A stretch of 64,000 nucleotides of DNA. Origin: Desulfitobacterium sp038181555. GTDB taxonomy: Bacteria; Bacillota; Desulfitobacteriia; Desulfitobacteriales; Desulfitobacteriaceae. The position numbers and the translations under genes are program-made. Position 1 is the first letter of the stretch; each line of letters opens with the position of its first letter. Of the stretch, positions 1 to 8,709 are shown piece after piece. The notes beneath the pieces were generated by a model that worked only from the letters and a program-made list of their open reading frames with translations, was not told the DNA's origin and ran no database searches. Location of the stretch: positions 1 through 64,000 of the forward strand of contig NZ_JBBWUA010000014.1 in the NCBI RefSeq assembly GCF_038181555.1, read 5' to 3'.

Positions 1-92
1 AGCAATTCAACGGGTTAAGGAGTAAGAGGGAAATTTAGGGATATCTAGCTTCGCAAAAATATTTAAAAGAATCTGAATCCTTCAAGAAAAAA

Positions 93-120
93 AGAGGATT
101 ATTTCCACCTTCTGGAGAAT
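93..120 (+). promoter_or_regulatory. Candidate sigma-H promoter of spoVS
   Basis: The box AGAGGATTA at 93-101 and GAGAAT at 115-120 fit the sigma-H pattern (RnAGGAwWW, then RnnGAAT) with the usual spacing. In Bacillus subtilis spoVS is a sigma-H gene, so position and target agree. The assignment comes from motif reading only. Confidence 0.5.
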
Positions 121-174
121 ACAACTAACATATTAGGAATATATGTAAGTGAATCGAACAGGAGGTTGTCGTTC

Positions 175-435
175 ATGGATGTGTTAAAAGTCTCAGCAAA
201 ATCAAGTCCAAATTCTGTTGCAGGTGCTTTAGCTGGTGTGCTCCGTGAGAGGGGAGGAGCGGAGTTACAAGCCATCGGCGCTGGCGCCCTTAATCAAGCT
301 GTGAAAGCAGTAGCTATTGCTAGAGGGTTTGTTGCCCCGAGCGGAGTCGATCTTATATGTATTCCAGCTTTCACCGACATACAAATTGACGGAGAAGAGC
401 GAACGGCAATAAAGCTTATCGTAGAACCTCGGTAA
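175..435 (+). CDS. spoVS: Stage V sporulation protein S
   Basis: This 86-residue protein matches SpoVS, a small Alba-like protein needed for coat assembly and spore-core dehydration in Bacillus. The sequence is almost the family consensus throughout, including VLKVSAKSSPNSVAGALAGV near the start and the C-terminal TAIKLIVEPR. ATG 175 is chosen because AGGAGG lies at 160-165 with a 9-base gap; a TTG at 166 is too close to that site. A sigma-H-like promoter lies upstream. The gene stands alone and marks the organism as an endospore former. Confidence is high because the family is very conserved. Confidence 0.97.
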   Translation: MDVLKVSAKSSPNSVAGALAGVLRERGGAELQAIGAGALNQAVKAVAIARGFVAPSGVDLICIPAFTDIQIDGEERTAIKLIVEPR

Positions 436-539
436 GCAAGATTGAGTTGAAGTGTTACACTTAAGTGTTTTAATGTTCTAGACAGGACACCTGTTTGCTT
501 AGGCGACAGGTGTTTCTGGTTTTACAGGAGGGGTATAGT

Positions 540-1490
540 TTGGAAAGTTATTGGGTGATAGATGGTCATTGTGATAGTATTCTTGACTATCTTGATGGCA
601 AGAGGAGTTTAACTTCGCCGCAGGAGGGAGGACAATGGGACTTAGAAAGGGCCCAAGAAGGGAAAGTTATTCTCCAGTTTCTGGCGGCATATATTGAGAG
701 TCAGTATAAGCCCGAACGAGGGACATTGAGAGGCCTAGAACTAATCCATGCCGCCCACAGGTTTATCCAAAGCAACTCGGAAAAAGTATTTCTGATCAAG
801 CAAAGGGAAGATTTAGATCGCCTTCCCTCAGGCTCAAAGATGGGTTGCTTATTGAGCGTAGAGGGTGGAGAAATTATCGGCAATAGCTTGTTTCTCCTCG
901 ATATAATTTATGAATTGGGAGTACGGGCCATGGGACTTACCTGGAATCAGAGAAACGCCATAGCCGATGGAGCAGGAGAAAAAACTCAAAGCTCCTTAAC
1001 CCAATTTGGCGAAAATGTTATTTTACGCATGAATGAACTGGGCATGATTATCGATGTGTCTCACCTTAATGAAGCAGGCTTTTGGCATGTACTTGAGCTC
1101 AGCTCCCAACCCGTTCTTGCCTCCCATTCCTGTGCCTACGCCTTGTGTCCTCACCCGCGCAATTTAACCGATGAACAGCTCAAGGCTTTGTCTCGACAAG
1201 GTGGAATTGTTGGAGTGAATTTCTATCCGCAATTCTTAACCCAAGAAGCAGAAGCCGGACTTCAAGATGTTGTCCGCCATATCCGACATATTGCCGAAGT
1301 AGCGGGGGTGGAAGCGGTTGGACTGGGTTCTGATTTCGATGGCATAGAAAACACGCCCAAAGGACTTGAGGGAGCAAATAAATACGATGCTTTAGTGCAG
1401 GCTTTATCTGACTCAGGGTTTTCCCAAACTGAAATAGAGAAAATTACTCATAGAAATTTTATGAGATTTTTGTCAACCGTGTTAAAATAA
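540..1490 (+). CDS. Membrane dipeptidase (peptidase M19)
   Basis: This 316-residue protein is a zinc dipeptidase of the renal-dipeptidase family, which cleaves dipeptides and some D-amino-acid-containing substrates. The metal ligands can be seen: HCD near residues 10-12, the glutamate of SVEGGE near 108, and histidines in LASHSC and CPHPRNLTD near 195-206. The C-terminal VGLGSDFDG motif is also typical. The start is TTG 540 with CAGGAGGGG at 526-533; the frame is open further upstream but lacks a better site. No signal peptide is seen, so it is probably cytoplasmic. The PHP gene follows 36 bases after the stop and may be co-transcribed. Confidence 0.9.
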   Translation: MESYWVIDGHCDSILDYLDGKRSLTSPQEGGQWDLERAQEGKVILQFLAAYIESQYKPERGTLRGLELIHAAHRFIQSNSEKVFLIKQREDLDRLPSGSKMGCLLSVEGGEIIGNSLFLLDIIYELGVRAMGLTWNQRNAIADGAGEKTQSSLTQFGENVILRMNELGMIIDVSHLNEAGFWHVLELSSQPVLASHSCAYALCPHPRNLTDEQLKALSRQGGIVGVNFYPQFLTQEAEAGLQDVVRHIRHIAEVAGVEAVGLGSDFDGIENTPKGLEGANKYDALVQALSDSGFSQTEIEKITHRNFMRFLSTVLK

Positions 1491-1526
1491 TCTGGTGAGG
1501 TTTTTTTGGGGAAAGAGGTAAAGGTC

Positions 1527-2378
1527 ATGCTAGAAGTAAAACTAAGATACCCAGAAGCGGATTTACATTGCCACACTACAGCATCAGATGGTTTATTAAC
1601 ACCAAGAGAGTTGGTAAAAAGTGCTGCAGAGAAGGGTTTAAAGGCTATAGGAATAACGGATCATGATACCTTGAGTGGTTGGGAAGAAGCAATTCATGCT
1701 GGGCAACTCTTTGGGGTGGATATTGTTAAAGGAGTCGAGCTCAACACAGATTGGAACGGGATTGAAGTTCATATCCTTGGCTACGAGATGAATCCTATGT
1801 CAACGATCTTACAGGAAAAGCTTTCTGAACTACGGGAGGCTCGTTCGAAACGTGTGAATACGATCATAGAAAAATTGCGAGAACTGGGACTGCCAATCCA
1901 AAAAAGCGAAGTTGAAAAAGTATCCAAAGGCGAATCCATCGGGAGACCCCATATTGCTCAAGTGCTTATGAGCAAAGGGGTGGTGGGAAGTGTGAAGGAG
2001 GCCTTTGAACGTTATATTGGGGCAGGAGCTCCGGCTTATGTACCTCGTTATAAAATTACCCCGGAAGAGGGGATTGACCTAGTACGTCAAGCCGGAGGGG
2101 TTTCGGTATTAGCACATCCGGGTATTTTCGGTTTGGAACGAGGGGTTGCACGTTGGGTTGAGGCAGGTTTGCAAGGGATAGAGGTATGTCATTCTGAGCA
2201 CTCCCGTGAGGATGAGAAGAAATATCGAGAATTAGCAAAGAAATCCGGATTGCTTATGACCGGTGGTTCAGATTTTCACGGTGAAGAACGCAAGCCGGGT
2301 ATTCAGATAGGTGGATGGGGAACCTGTCTAGGGGTAGTTGATGATCTGCGTAGAATCGCTTATTCTCATCATCTCTAA
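1527..2378 (+). CDS. PHP-domain phosphoesterase (RNase AM / YciV type)
   Basis: This 283-residue PHP-family metal phosphoesterase resembles the TrpH/YciV group, known to act on nucleoside 3',5'-bisphosphates and short RNA 5' ends. Metal-binding motifs appear in order: DLHCHT near 12-17, ITDHDTLSG near 42-50, VLAHPG near 195 and GGSDFHG near 245. ATG 1527 has AAGAGGT seven bases upstream. An alternative TTG 1506 behind GTGAGG at 1495-1500 would add seven residues. It follows the M19 dipeptidase closely. The family is clear, the exact substrate is not. Confidence 0.85.
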   Translation: MLEVKLRYPEADLHCHTTASDGLLTPRELVKSAAEKGLKAIGITDHDTLSGWEEAIHAGQLFGVDIVKGVELNTDWNGIEVHILGYEMNPMSTILQEKLSELREARSKRVNTIIEKLRELGLPIQKSEVEKVSKGESIGRPHIAQVLMSKGVVGSVKEAFERYIGAGAPAYVPRYKITPEEGIDLVRQAGGVSVLAHPGIFGLERGVARWVEAGLQGIEVCHSEHSREDEKKYRELAKKSGLLMTGGSDFHGEERKPGIQIGGWGTCLGVVDDLRRIAYSHHL

Positions 2379-2441
2379 GACGAAGAATCGGCCATTGAGT
2401 AACTAACTTTCATTCTTTATGAGTTTTGAGGAGGTTTGGTT

Positions 2442-3614
2442 TTGAAAGCGCGCCGTTTAAGCAGTTTAGGAGCTTCGGTTTTTTCGGAGTTAGACGATTT
2501 AAAAAAGGAACTAGAGAAAGACGGAAAACAACTGATCAATCTCAGCATCGGCAGTCCTGACCGGGCACCTTCAGCAGATATTCAAAAGATCTTAGCCGAA
2601 GGAGTATTGGATGGCAGTAATTATGGCTACACCCTTACTCGTGGGACGGCAAGTTTCCGAGCAGAGTGTGCACATTGGTATAAAAAACGCTTTGATGTAG
2701 ATTTAGATCCACAAAAGGAAGTTCTTCCTCTGATGGGTTCTCAAGACGGACTGGCCCATATCTTTTTAGCCTTGTGCGACCCGGGCGATATTGCATTAAT
2801 ACCTGATCCCGGATATCCCATCTACACTGCGGGTTGTATTTTGGCGGGAGGAGAAAAAATTGCTTTGCCCCTCCGCGAGGAGAATGGTTTTTTACCGGAT
2901 CTTTCGGCTATTGCGCCTGAAGTAGCTCGTAAAGCTAAAATAATGTTTCTCAATTACCCAAATAATCCGACGGCTGCCGTAGCACCTTTATCGTTCTTTG
3001 AGGAAGTCGTAGACTTTGCGAAGAAGCACGATATTGTGGTTTGCCACGATGCGGCATATTCCGAATTAGCTTTTGATGGTTATCGGCCAGCAAGCTTTTT
3101 GCAAGTAGCGGGTGCAAAAGAGGTCGGGATTGAATTTCATTCGGTTTCCAAGACCTATAATTTAGCGGGAGTGAGGCTGGGATTTGTGGTGGGTAATGCC
3201 CCAGTTATTGATGCTTTGGCCGAATTAAAATCTAACATTGATTATGGAGTATTTGAACCTGTTCTAAAGGCAGGAGCATATGCCCTCAGCGCCTCACAGG
3301 ATAATGTCATTAATAACCGTCAAGCCTATCAGGAACGAAGAGATATTTGGGTTGAAGGGTGTGCGCAAGCAGGGTGGTTTATGCCTTCTCCTCAGGGTTC
3401 GATGTTTATTTGGGCTCCTGTACCGACAGATCAAGATTCTCGAAGCTTTGCCTTCGATTTAGCGAGAAAAGCAGGGGTTATTGTGGTGCCGGGAGTTGCC
3501 TTCGGGGAATATGGTGAAGGATATGTGCGCATTGGCTTGGTTCAGGAGCCAGAAGTTTTAAGAGAAGCGGTTCAACGGGTCCAAGAGTTTTTGTCTCACC
3601 CTCGGAAAAAATGA
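2442..3614 (+). CDS. Class I aminotransferase, LL-diaminopimelate type
   Basis: This 390-residue PLP enzyme of aminotransferase class I/II most resembles LL-diaminopimelate aminotransferase (DapL), which makes LL-diaminopimelate for lysine and peptidoglycan synthesis. LINLSIGSPDRAP near the start, NYPNNPTAA near 168-176 and the PLP-lysine motif SVSKTYNLAG near 235 are all present. Its length fits the family. TTG 2442 is preferred because GAGGAGG at 2428-2434 is seven bases upstream. Related enzymes with other amino donors share the same motifs, so the substrate is an inference. It is transcribed alone. Confidence 0.75.
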   Translation: MKARRLSSLGASVFSELDDLKKELEKDGKQLINLSIGSPDRAPSADIQKILAEGVLDGSNYGYTLTRGTASFRAECAHWYKKRFDVDLDPQKEVLPLMGSQDGLAHIFLALCDPGDIALIPDPGYPIYTAGCILAGGEKIALPLREENGFLPDLSAIAPEVARKAKIMFLNYPNNPTAAVAPLSFFEEVVDFAKKHDIVVCHDAAYSELAFDGYRPASFLQVAGAKEVGIEFHSVSKTYNLAGVRLGFVVGNAPVIDALAELKSNIDYGVFEPVLKAGAYALSASQDNVINNRQAYQERRDIWVEGCAQAGWFMPSPQGSMFIWAPVPTDQDSRSFAFDLARKAGVIVVPGVAFGEYGEGYVRIGLVQEPEVLREAVQRVQEFLSHPRKK

Positions 3615-3695
3615 TTTCCTTTGCTTGCAAAGGGTTAAAAAGCCCGACCTCAGCATAGAATACATATGTAGACTATGGCTAGGGGGGTCAGAGGC

Positions 3696-3983
3696 TTGGA
3701 GATTCATGAAGAGATAACAAATCTTCGCGAAGAGCTCAAGGCGACTAAAGAAAGAATAGGTGAATTGGAACAGCGTGTAGAGCATTTAAGAGTCAGCCGC
3801 AGAGTTCTTATGAATCTATTGGAAAAGGTAGAGCGAGAAAAGGTAGCTCTTATCCATAGCTTGGAAAAAGAAAACGTTCGTTTGCAGAGGGATAATACAC
3901 GCTTTGCCAAATGGATATTTTCTAAAAATCGCGAGATTATCAAGCTACAGGAAAAAATTGAGGAATATAAAGAGAAGGCTTAA
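3696..3983 (+). CDS. Small coiled-coil protein, unknown function
   Basis: This 95-residue protein is nearly all charged heptad-like helix, with runs such as ELEQRVEHLRVSRR and LIHSLEKENVRLQRDN. It has no cysteine, signal peptide or membrane segment. TTG 3696 has AGGGGGG at 3681-3687 eight bases away; an upstream ATG at 3675 lacks a ribosome site. The intrinsic terminator at 3971-4002 overlaps its last codons. I do not recognise a family; it could be a structural or regulatory coiled coil. Confidence 0.6.
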   Translation: MEIHEEITNLREELKATKERIGELEQRVEHLRVSRRVLMNLLEKVEREKVALIHSLEKENVRLQRDNTRFAKWIFSKNREIIKLQEKIEEYKEKA

Positions 3984-4005
3984 CCGCGAGGTAGCCTTCT
4001 CTTTT
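3971..4005 (+). terminator. Intrinsic terminator at the end of the coiled-coil gene
   Basis: AGAGAAGGCT at 3971-3980 pairs with AGCCTTCTCT at 3993-4002 and a short T run follows. The stem includes the stop codon of the plus-strand gene. It lies between convergent genes. Confidence 0.8.
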
Positions 4006-4024
4006 CATGTGCCTGTTATTTTGT

Positions 4025-4510
4025 TCAATGCCGATTATCAGCCTCGTAGAGCAAGCGCCCTTCTTTGCTATGAGGATGATGATGCTCGCGAATGAGTTCT
4101 ATGATATGAGGGTCTAAACCGAATTCTTGGGCCAGCTCTGCCCCCCAAGAGGGATGTTCGTGAGCTGTGCGCAGAGAGAGGGAAAGAGGAGATTGAGACG
4201 ATTCTATGTGCTCCCGAATCTGTTGCGGCAACTTTTGCAAGAGGACGATGGCAATCCTTTCCCACATCTTTAAGGGATGTTTGATTTTGCCACAGTCATG
4301 AAGGAGGGCAGCTACCAGAAGATGAGAGACTTGGATTCCGGAAGTATGCAAATCTAAAGCCACATCTAGGGCATGTCGTTGTTCTGGTAGCGATTGTCTT
4401 TCAAACAATGGAAGGGAGCATGGGGGAAGAAGGCTCATGGCCCATTCTAGTTCCTCGGTTTTAATCCTTGGATAGATAGCATAATAAAGCTGTCGGACAC
4501 GGTAAAGCAT
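4025..4510 (-). CDS. HD-domain metal-dependent phosphohydrolase
   Basis: This 161-residue protein carries an HD domain. The signature LLHDCGKIKHP lies near residues 68-78, with a conserved histidine earlier (RHALDVAL) and AHEHPSWGAELA and REHHHPH later, all likely metal ligands. HD proteins hydrolyse nucleotides or cyclic dinucleotides, but nothing here fixes the substrate. The minus-strand start ATG follows a GGGGG stretch. It diverges from the TetR gene across about 220 bases, so the regulator could act on it; that is inference. Confidence 0.75.
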   Translation of the reverse strand: MLYRVRQLYYAIYPRIKTEELEWAMSLLPPCSLPLFERQSLPEQRHALDVALDLHTSGIQVSHLLVAALLHDCGKIKHPLKMWERIAIVLLQKLPQQIREHIESSQSPLSLSLRTAHEHPSWGAELAQEFGLDPHIIELIREHHHPHSKEGRLLYEADNRH

Positions 4511-4729
4511 TTAGGCCCCCTAGTAGTACATTATCTTATTTGAAGTGTAGTTTTATACCACACTATTGTATAACGAATGACGAAGATTTGGCAATTCAAT
4601 CGACCATTCTATAAAAAAGACCATCCAAAAAATAGTACGGAAGTCCATCGAATAGAGAAGGGAAAATATGGAATATGGCGAATTAGCAATAAGGAGCTAT
4701 AAATTGGATTGCTGATGGGAGGGCATATT

Positions 4730-5320
4730 ATGTCCGAATTGTCACGTCGTGAGCGTAAAAAACAAGAGACCTACGATCGACTCTATCATTGTGCAATTGA
4801 GCTGTTTCATAAGCAGGGATATGTAAAGACCTCGGTGGAGGAAATTACCCAGTTAGCCGATGTGGGGAAAGGTACCTTTTATAATTATTTTCAAACCAAA
4901 GAAGCTGTTGTTTTAGAATATTCGCGAGAAAAATATCAGGAATTGATTGTTACGGGCCGTGAAGCCGGATATTCACTTACGGAAAGATTAGACCATGTAC
5001 TAAAAAACTGGGCTGAATTTATGGTGGAGGAACGGGAGATGGCTTGGGTTGCGGTGAAGAGTAGAGAAGAAGCTGAGCTAGACAAGGGACTACACTATGG
5101 AATTATCGGGATTTTAAGCCACGGACAACGCATCGGTGAAATAAGCAAGAAGTATGATCCTGTTTTTTTAGCGGAAAGTTTAGAAGGAATGGTGCTTCAG
5201 CATTTTTTACATTGGTATGTGAGTGGTGAAGGCAATTTAGTAAGGGAGATAGAGGATATACTCCAGCTTTTCTTTGAAGGACTTAACGAACGAAGTCATA
5301 GGGTAGATTGTATAAGGTAA
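4730..5320 (+). CDS. TetR/AcrR-family transcriptional regulator
   Basis: This 196-residue regulator has a TetR-type N-terminal helix-turn-helix: ELFHKQGYVKTSVEEITQLA, then VGKGTFYNYFQTKEAVV near 38-54. The C-terminal ligand and dimer domain is divergent, as is usual. ATG 4730 has GGGAGGG at 4717-4723. A P1-type peptidase gene follows 91 bases downstream and an HD-domain gene diverges upstream; either could be a target. A 22-bp tandem duplication covers its last codons. Confidence 0.88.
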   Translation: MSELSRRERKKQETYDRLYHCAIELFHKQGYVKTSVEEITQLADVGKGTFYNYFQTKEAVVLEYSREKYQELIVTGREAGYSLTERLDHVLKNWAEFMVEEREMAWVAVKSREEAELDKGLHYGIIGILSHGQRIGEISKKYDPVFLAESLEGMVLQHFLHWYVSGEGNLVREIEDILQLFFEGLNERSHRVDCIR

Positions 5321-5341
5321 TAGGGTAGATTGTATAACGCG
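5298..5341. repeat. 22-bp tandem duplication across the TetR gene end
   Basis: The block ATAGGGTAGATTGTATAA occurs at 5298-5315 and again at 5320-5337, offset by 22 bases. The first copy encodes the last residues of the TetR protein and the second lies just past the stop codon. It looks like a recent slippage duplication. Confidence 0.85.
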
Positions 5342-5411
5342 ATATTTCTAAACAATTGTCTCATGTTCTAATTCCTCCCTTGATCTACATAAAGTGTCAA
5401 GGGGGGATAAA

Positions 5412-6470
5412 ATGCAGAGAAAAAGTGCGCGGTCTTATGGGCTGTGGATGGGTGAATTACCTCCGGGTCCCAAAAACGATATTACAGATGTTCCTGGGGT
5501 TCTAGTCGGCCACGTTTCTCTCATCAAAGGCTCGGGTCCATTAATTCCGGGAAAGGGTCCCGTCCGCACGGGAGTTACAGCCATTCGCCCTCATCCGGGT
5601 AATCTATATCGTCAACCCTGCTGGGCGGGGATTCACGTGATGAACGGCTTTGGCAAGTCTCTTGGCGTACCCTACATTCAAGAAACAGGAGTTCTCAATT
5701 CACCGATACTTTTGACTAATACCTTAAGCGTCAATGATGCTGCACAAGGCATGTTGAGTTATCTATTAAAGGAAAATCCGGAAATTGGTAACGATGCTCG
5801 CACTCCAAATTTGGTTGTCTTTGAATGTGATGATTCTTACCTTAATGATATACGCGGTCGCCATGTGAAGCCTTGGGATGCAATCCTAGCCCTTAATCGA
5901 GCGACAAATGATCTAATGCTGCAGGGAAATATCGGGGCTGGTGTTGGGATGTCCTTATATCAACTCAAGGGAGGAATTGGGAGTGCCTCCCGTAAGGTCT
6001 CCATACAAGGGAGGCCTTACTTAATAGGGATGTTGGCTCTAACTAATTATGGGAGATTAGAGGATTTCTTGCTCAATGGGGTCCCGGTAGGAATAAAACT
6101 AAAGATTAGCACCGGTGGTGACGTTCCCGGTTCCCTGATACTCGTAGGTATAACCGATGCACCTCTCAGCCGTTGGCAACTCAATAGATTGGCAACAAGG
6201 GCGGCGATGGGGGTAGGTAGAACCGGAGGAATATCACGAACGGGGAGTGGGGAATTCTGCCTCATGGTTAATACCAATGGTTTATCTCAGGAGAAATTTC
6301 TCGATGATTGGGAGATGGATTCTCTCATTAAAGCAGTTGTTGAACTCACAGCTGAAAGCATTTGGAATTCTATGTTTTTTGCTACCACCATGGATGGTCG
6401 AGACGGACATGTCCGAAAAGCTCTTCCTGTTGCAGAGATATTGAGCTGGGTAGAGCCCTTTTTTCTTTAA
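5412..6470 (+). CDS. P1-family peptidase (DmpA / L-aminopeptidase-D-esterase type)
   Basis: This 352-residue protein belongs to the S58/P1 self-processing aminopeptidase family. The N-terminal NDITDVPGVLVGH, the central GNIGAGVGM with LKGGIGSASR, and PGSLILVGITDAPLS are all family blocks. In DmpA, chain cleavage occurs just before the serine of the GS(I/L)I segment, and that serine is kept here near residue 240. A later GRTGG...GSGEFCLM block also fits. ATG 5412 follows GGGGGG at 5401-5406. The protein is predicted cytoplasmic; its natural substrate is unknown. Confidence 0.88.
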   Translation: MQRKSARSYGLWMGELPPGPKNDITDVPGVLVGHVSLIKGSGPLIPGKGPVRTGVTAIRPHPGNLYRQPCWAGIHVMNGFGKSLGVPYIQETGVLNSPILLTNTLSVNDAAQGMLSYLLKENPEIGNDARTPNLVVFECDDSYLNDIRGRHVKPWDAILALNRATNDLMLQGNIGAGVGMSLYQLKGGIGSASRKVSIQGRPYLIGMLALTNYGRLEDFLLNGVPVGIKLKISTGGDVPGSLILVGITDAPLSRWQLNRLATRAAMGVGRTGGISRTGSGEFCLMVNTNGLSQEKFLDDWEMDSLIKAVVELTAESIWNSMFFATTMDGRDGHVRKALPVAEILSWVEPFFL

Positions 6471-6535
6471 GATGTCATGATGTCCCTACTCTGTGCGTAA
6501 ATATGTAATGTGACAAAAATTAAGGGAGGATCATT

Positions 6536-7780
6536 GTGAGTAATTGGCTAGAAATCTGGGAGCAGCATCCGGATATTTTTATTACCCAAAATTGGCAGGA
6601 ATGTTCCAAAGAAAGAAAAAAGGATTTGCGTCTTTCTCCACAATTTCACTATTTTTTCGGGGGAGAGACCGCTTTGCGGGTAGGAATCATAGCAAGCGAA
6701 ACTCTGCCAAAGGAAGAGGATTTATTATTAGCAGGTATGCTTTGGGCTAACCGTTTGAGCAATGGAGCACGAACGGTCATATATTTTGTAGCTCCGGATT
6801 ATTCTCCATTCTTTCTGCATGCTTTATCGAAGATTGGAGGCTTAATCAATGTCAAAGCGGTGTACTGGAGGGAGCGCATATCTCCTAGCCTCTACTTAAT
6901 TCCTGATGGGACCCTTGGAAATCAAAAAAGAATTGCCATAGGGGAAAAGAGGCCTAATTGGCTCAAGTGGAGGCAAGAATTGAATCCTGTTGCACAGCAG
7001 CAACTCACCGTAATAAAAGGCTTTTTTGAAAAGCTAGTCGACAGAGGAGTCAGATCAGAGTTGAAGCATCAAACTGTTTCTTTTATCTGGGGGAATTTTG
7101 AGATTGCTGAGATAAAAAAGAAAGGTAGGAAATTTGACTTAGTGACCAAAGTAAAGTGGGAGAAGAACGGTGATTTAGCTCAGAGTCTTTACTGCCAAGG
7201 CTGGGTAGATGCATCTGGAGAATTAAACAGCGAGTTTTGCGCAACCATTCAGCGCATTCTAGGCATACTGGAGGAGAAGGAAAAAACAAAGCAGCTTAAA
7301 CCCAAAGACTGCTTATCCTTATGGCTCTCTCAAGGCGGAGGAATTTCATCAGCTTTGTGGGGATTACCAAAGGAATGGCCGTGGCTGCCTAGTGACCGGA
7401 GTGAAAATTGGGTGGTAGACTTAGGTCAGTGGTTCTACTTTGAAGAAAATAGTCAGCTTAGCGTAGTCTGCCCTATCTTAGATAAGCCTTTGTTCCATGC
7501 CAGTCAAGCTGTTCTCTTATCCAGCGTTTTAGAAATAAGCACTCTGTTATACGGAGACAAAAGCAAGTCCTACAATGGCTGGGATCTAAAAATACATTGG
7601 CTCACCTGCAAAGAAATGGAAGATGAGCTTAGACTCTGGTTATCTTGGTTAAAGCACCCAGAACGCTATCATATTTGGACTCTGCCGAGCAATTGGGAAA
7701 CAGAAGGGCTTAATGAATTGGTCAGCCGCAGCAGTCCCAATCGCGAAGGTGCTTTCAGGGATTATCCGGGGAATGGATAG
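6536..7780 (+). CDS. Uncharacterised 414-residue protein
   Basis: I do not recognise this protein. It starts at GTG 6536 behind AAGGGAGG and runs 414 residues without a signal peptide, membrane helix or repeat. It is rich in tryptophan, often next to acidic or aromatic residues (for example KEWPWLP and WVVDLGQWFYF). The N-terminal third has alternating hydrophobic stretches that suggest an alpha/beta fold. A hairpin at 7811-7853 follows the gene. Confidence 0.7.
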   Translation: MSNWLEIWEQHPDIFITQNWQECSKERKKDLRLSPQFHYFFGGETALRVGIIASETLPKEEDLLLAGMLWANRLSNGARTVIYFVAPDYSPFFLHALSKIGGLINVKAVYWRERISPSLYLIPDGTLGNQKRIAIGEKRPNWLKWRQELNPVAQQQLTVIKGFFEKLVDRGVRSELKHQTVSFIWGNFEIAEIKKKGRKFDLVTKVKWEKNGDLAQSLYCQGWVDASGELNSEFCATIQRILGILEEKEKTKQLKPKDCLSLWLSQGGGISSALWGLPKEWPWLPSDRSENWVVDLGQWFYFEENSQLSVVCPILDKPLFHASQAVLLSSVLEISTLLYGDKSKSYNGWDLKIHWLTCKEMEDELRLWLSWLKHPERYHIWTLPSNWETEGLNELVSRSSPNREGAFRDYPGNG

Positions 7781-7810
7781 GTTTGCTGAGATAAGTTGCG
7801 AAAATAAAAA

Positions 7811-7853
7811 ATAGGGTGATTCTTAACGAAGTTATCGTATGGAATCACCCTAT
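7811..7853. terminator. Inverted repeat, possible terminator
   Basis: ATAGGGTGATTC at 7811-7822 pairs with GAATCACCCTAT at 7842-7853. The flank is T-rich when read on the minus strand and only weakly so on the plus strand. Its position after the 414-residue gene suggests termination. Confidence 0.55.
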
Positions 7854-8000
7854 CTATTTAAAAAAAAGATGCTCTAAGGCAAAAAATAGTATGCCCTAAA
7901 GCAAAATTTGTTGTTCACTGAAGCAACCTATGAAAAAAATATTAATTGCTAAAAAAATTCAATAAAAGTAAGGATTCTATTTAATAATTATAAATTATAT

Positions 8001-8014
8001 TGTATAATCATACA
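8001..8014 (+). promoter_or_regulatory. ARG-box-like operator over the promoter -10
   Basis: TGTATAATCATACA at 8001-8014 is an inverted repeat with TGTAT/ATACA arms and contains the TATAAT -10 box at 8003-8008. It resembles ArgR/AhrC operators, and an AT-rich partner-like site lies just upstream at 7982-7997. The gene behind it is an ArgA-like acetyltransferase. Confidence 0.5.
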
Positions 8015-8033
8015 GTAGAAAGGGGGGGAACCA

Positions 8034-8495
8034 ATGAATGTTAGAAGAGCAATATTAAGCGATGTTGAAGCGATGATGGCCCTAATCAATCATTTCGCTG
8101 ATCAAGGTCTCATGCTTCCGCGCTCACGAAATTCATTCTATGAATGTCTCAGAGAATTTTTAGTCGTAGAAGACCAAGGTAGAATTGTGGCCACTGGTGC
8201 CTTGCACATCATTTGGGATGATTTATCAGAAATCCGGGCCTTAGCGGTCATGGAAGAATACCAAGGGAAAGGACTGGGCAGTAGTCTCGTCAAAGCATTG
8301 CTTGAGGATGCACAAACCATCGGATGTCCCAAGGTATTCACTTTAACCTATCAACCTGGATTTTTTGAACGCTGCGGATTTACCATGATTGAGAAAGAAG
8401 ATATGCCGCATAAAGTATGGAAGGATTGTATTCATTGTGTTAAATTCCCCAATTGTGATGAGAATGCCATGATTTTGAATTTGTCTAAGCAATAG
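8034..8495 (+). CDS. Short ArgA-like N-acetyltransferase (GNAT)
   Basis: This 153-residue GNAT protein resembles the stand-alone acetyltransferases that act as N-acetylglutamate synthase in arginine synthesis. The acetyl-CoA loop EYQGKGLGSSLV is near 79-90 and FFERCGFTMIEKEDMPHKVW follows, as in the ArgA catalytic domain. The C-terminal KDCIHCVKFPNCDENAM segment is cysteine-rich and typical of this subgroup. ATG 8034 follows a long G-rich ribosome site. The ARG-box-like operator over its promoter supports an arginine role. It converges with the next gene and overlaps it by 11 bases. Confidence 0.75.
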   Translation: MNVRRAILSDVEAMMALINHFADQGLMLPRSRNSFYECLREFLVVEDQGRIVATGALHIIWDDLSEIRALAVMEEYQGKGLGSSLVKALLEDAQTIGCPKVFTLTYQPGFFERCGFTMIEKEDMPHKVWKDCIHCVKFPNCDENAMILNLSKQ

Positions 8496-8709
8496 AATGG
8501 GACTTATTACGGATGGGGTTTCTGTTGAAGGAAAGTGATAAGGTTCCCTTGTCGGCAAGGAGCATGTGGAGAAATTTCCACTGGAGATCAAGATAGGCAT
8601 TGGCCAAATCTTGTTCACAAATACCTTGGGAAACCAGAACCTCGCGACAAGAATTCTCGAATTCGCGAATTAATTCTAAGGCATCTTCATGAGTTGACAG
8701 CATAACCAT
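8485..8709 (-). CDS. Small unknown protein
   Basis: This 74-residue soluble protein begins at an ATG behind GAGGATGG on the minus strand; a second in-frame ATG lies two codons later. It is mostly helical and has two cysteines (NSCREVL and GICEQDL). Its length suggested Spo0E-like phosphatases, but their signature is missing. Its end overlaps the convergent acetyltransferase by 11 bases. Confidence 0.55.
   Translation of the reverse strand: MVMLSTHEDALELIREFENSCREVLVSQGICEQDLANAYLDLQWKFLHMLLADKGTLSLSFNRNPIRNKSHSIA

Noticed and set aside
8485..8709. Spo0E-like phosphatase
   Set aside because: The length fits but the SQELD-type signature of Spo0E is missing.
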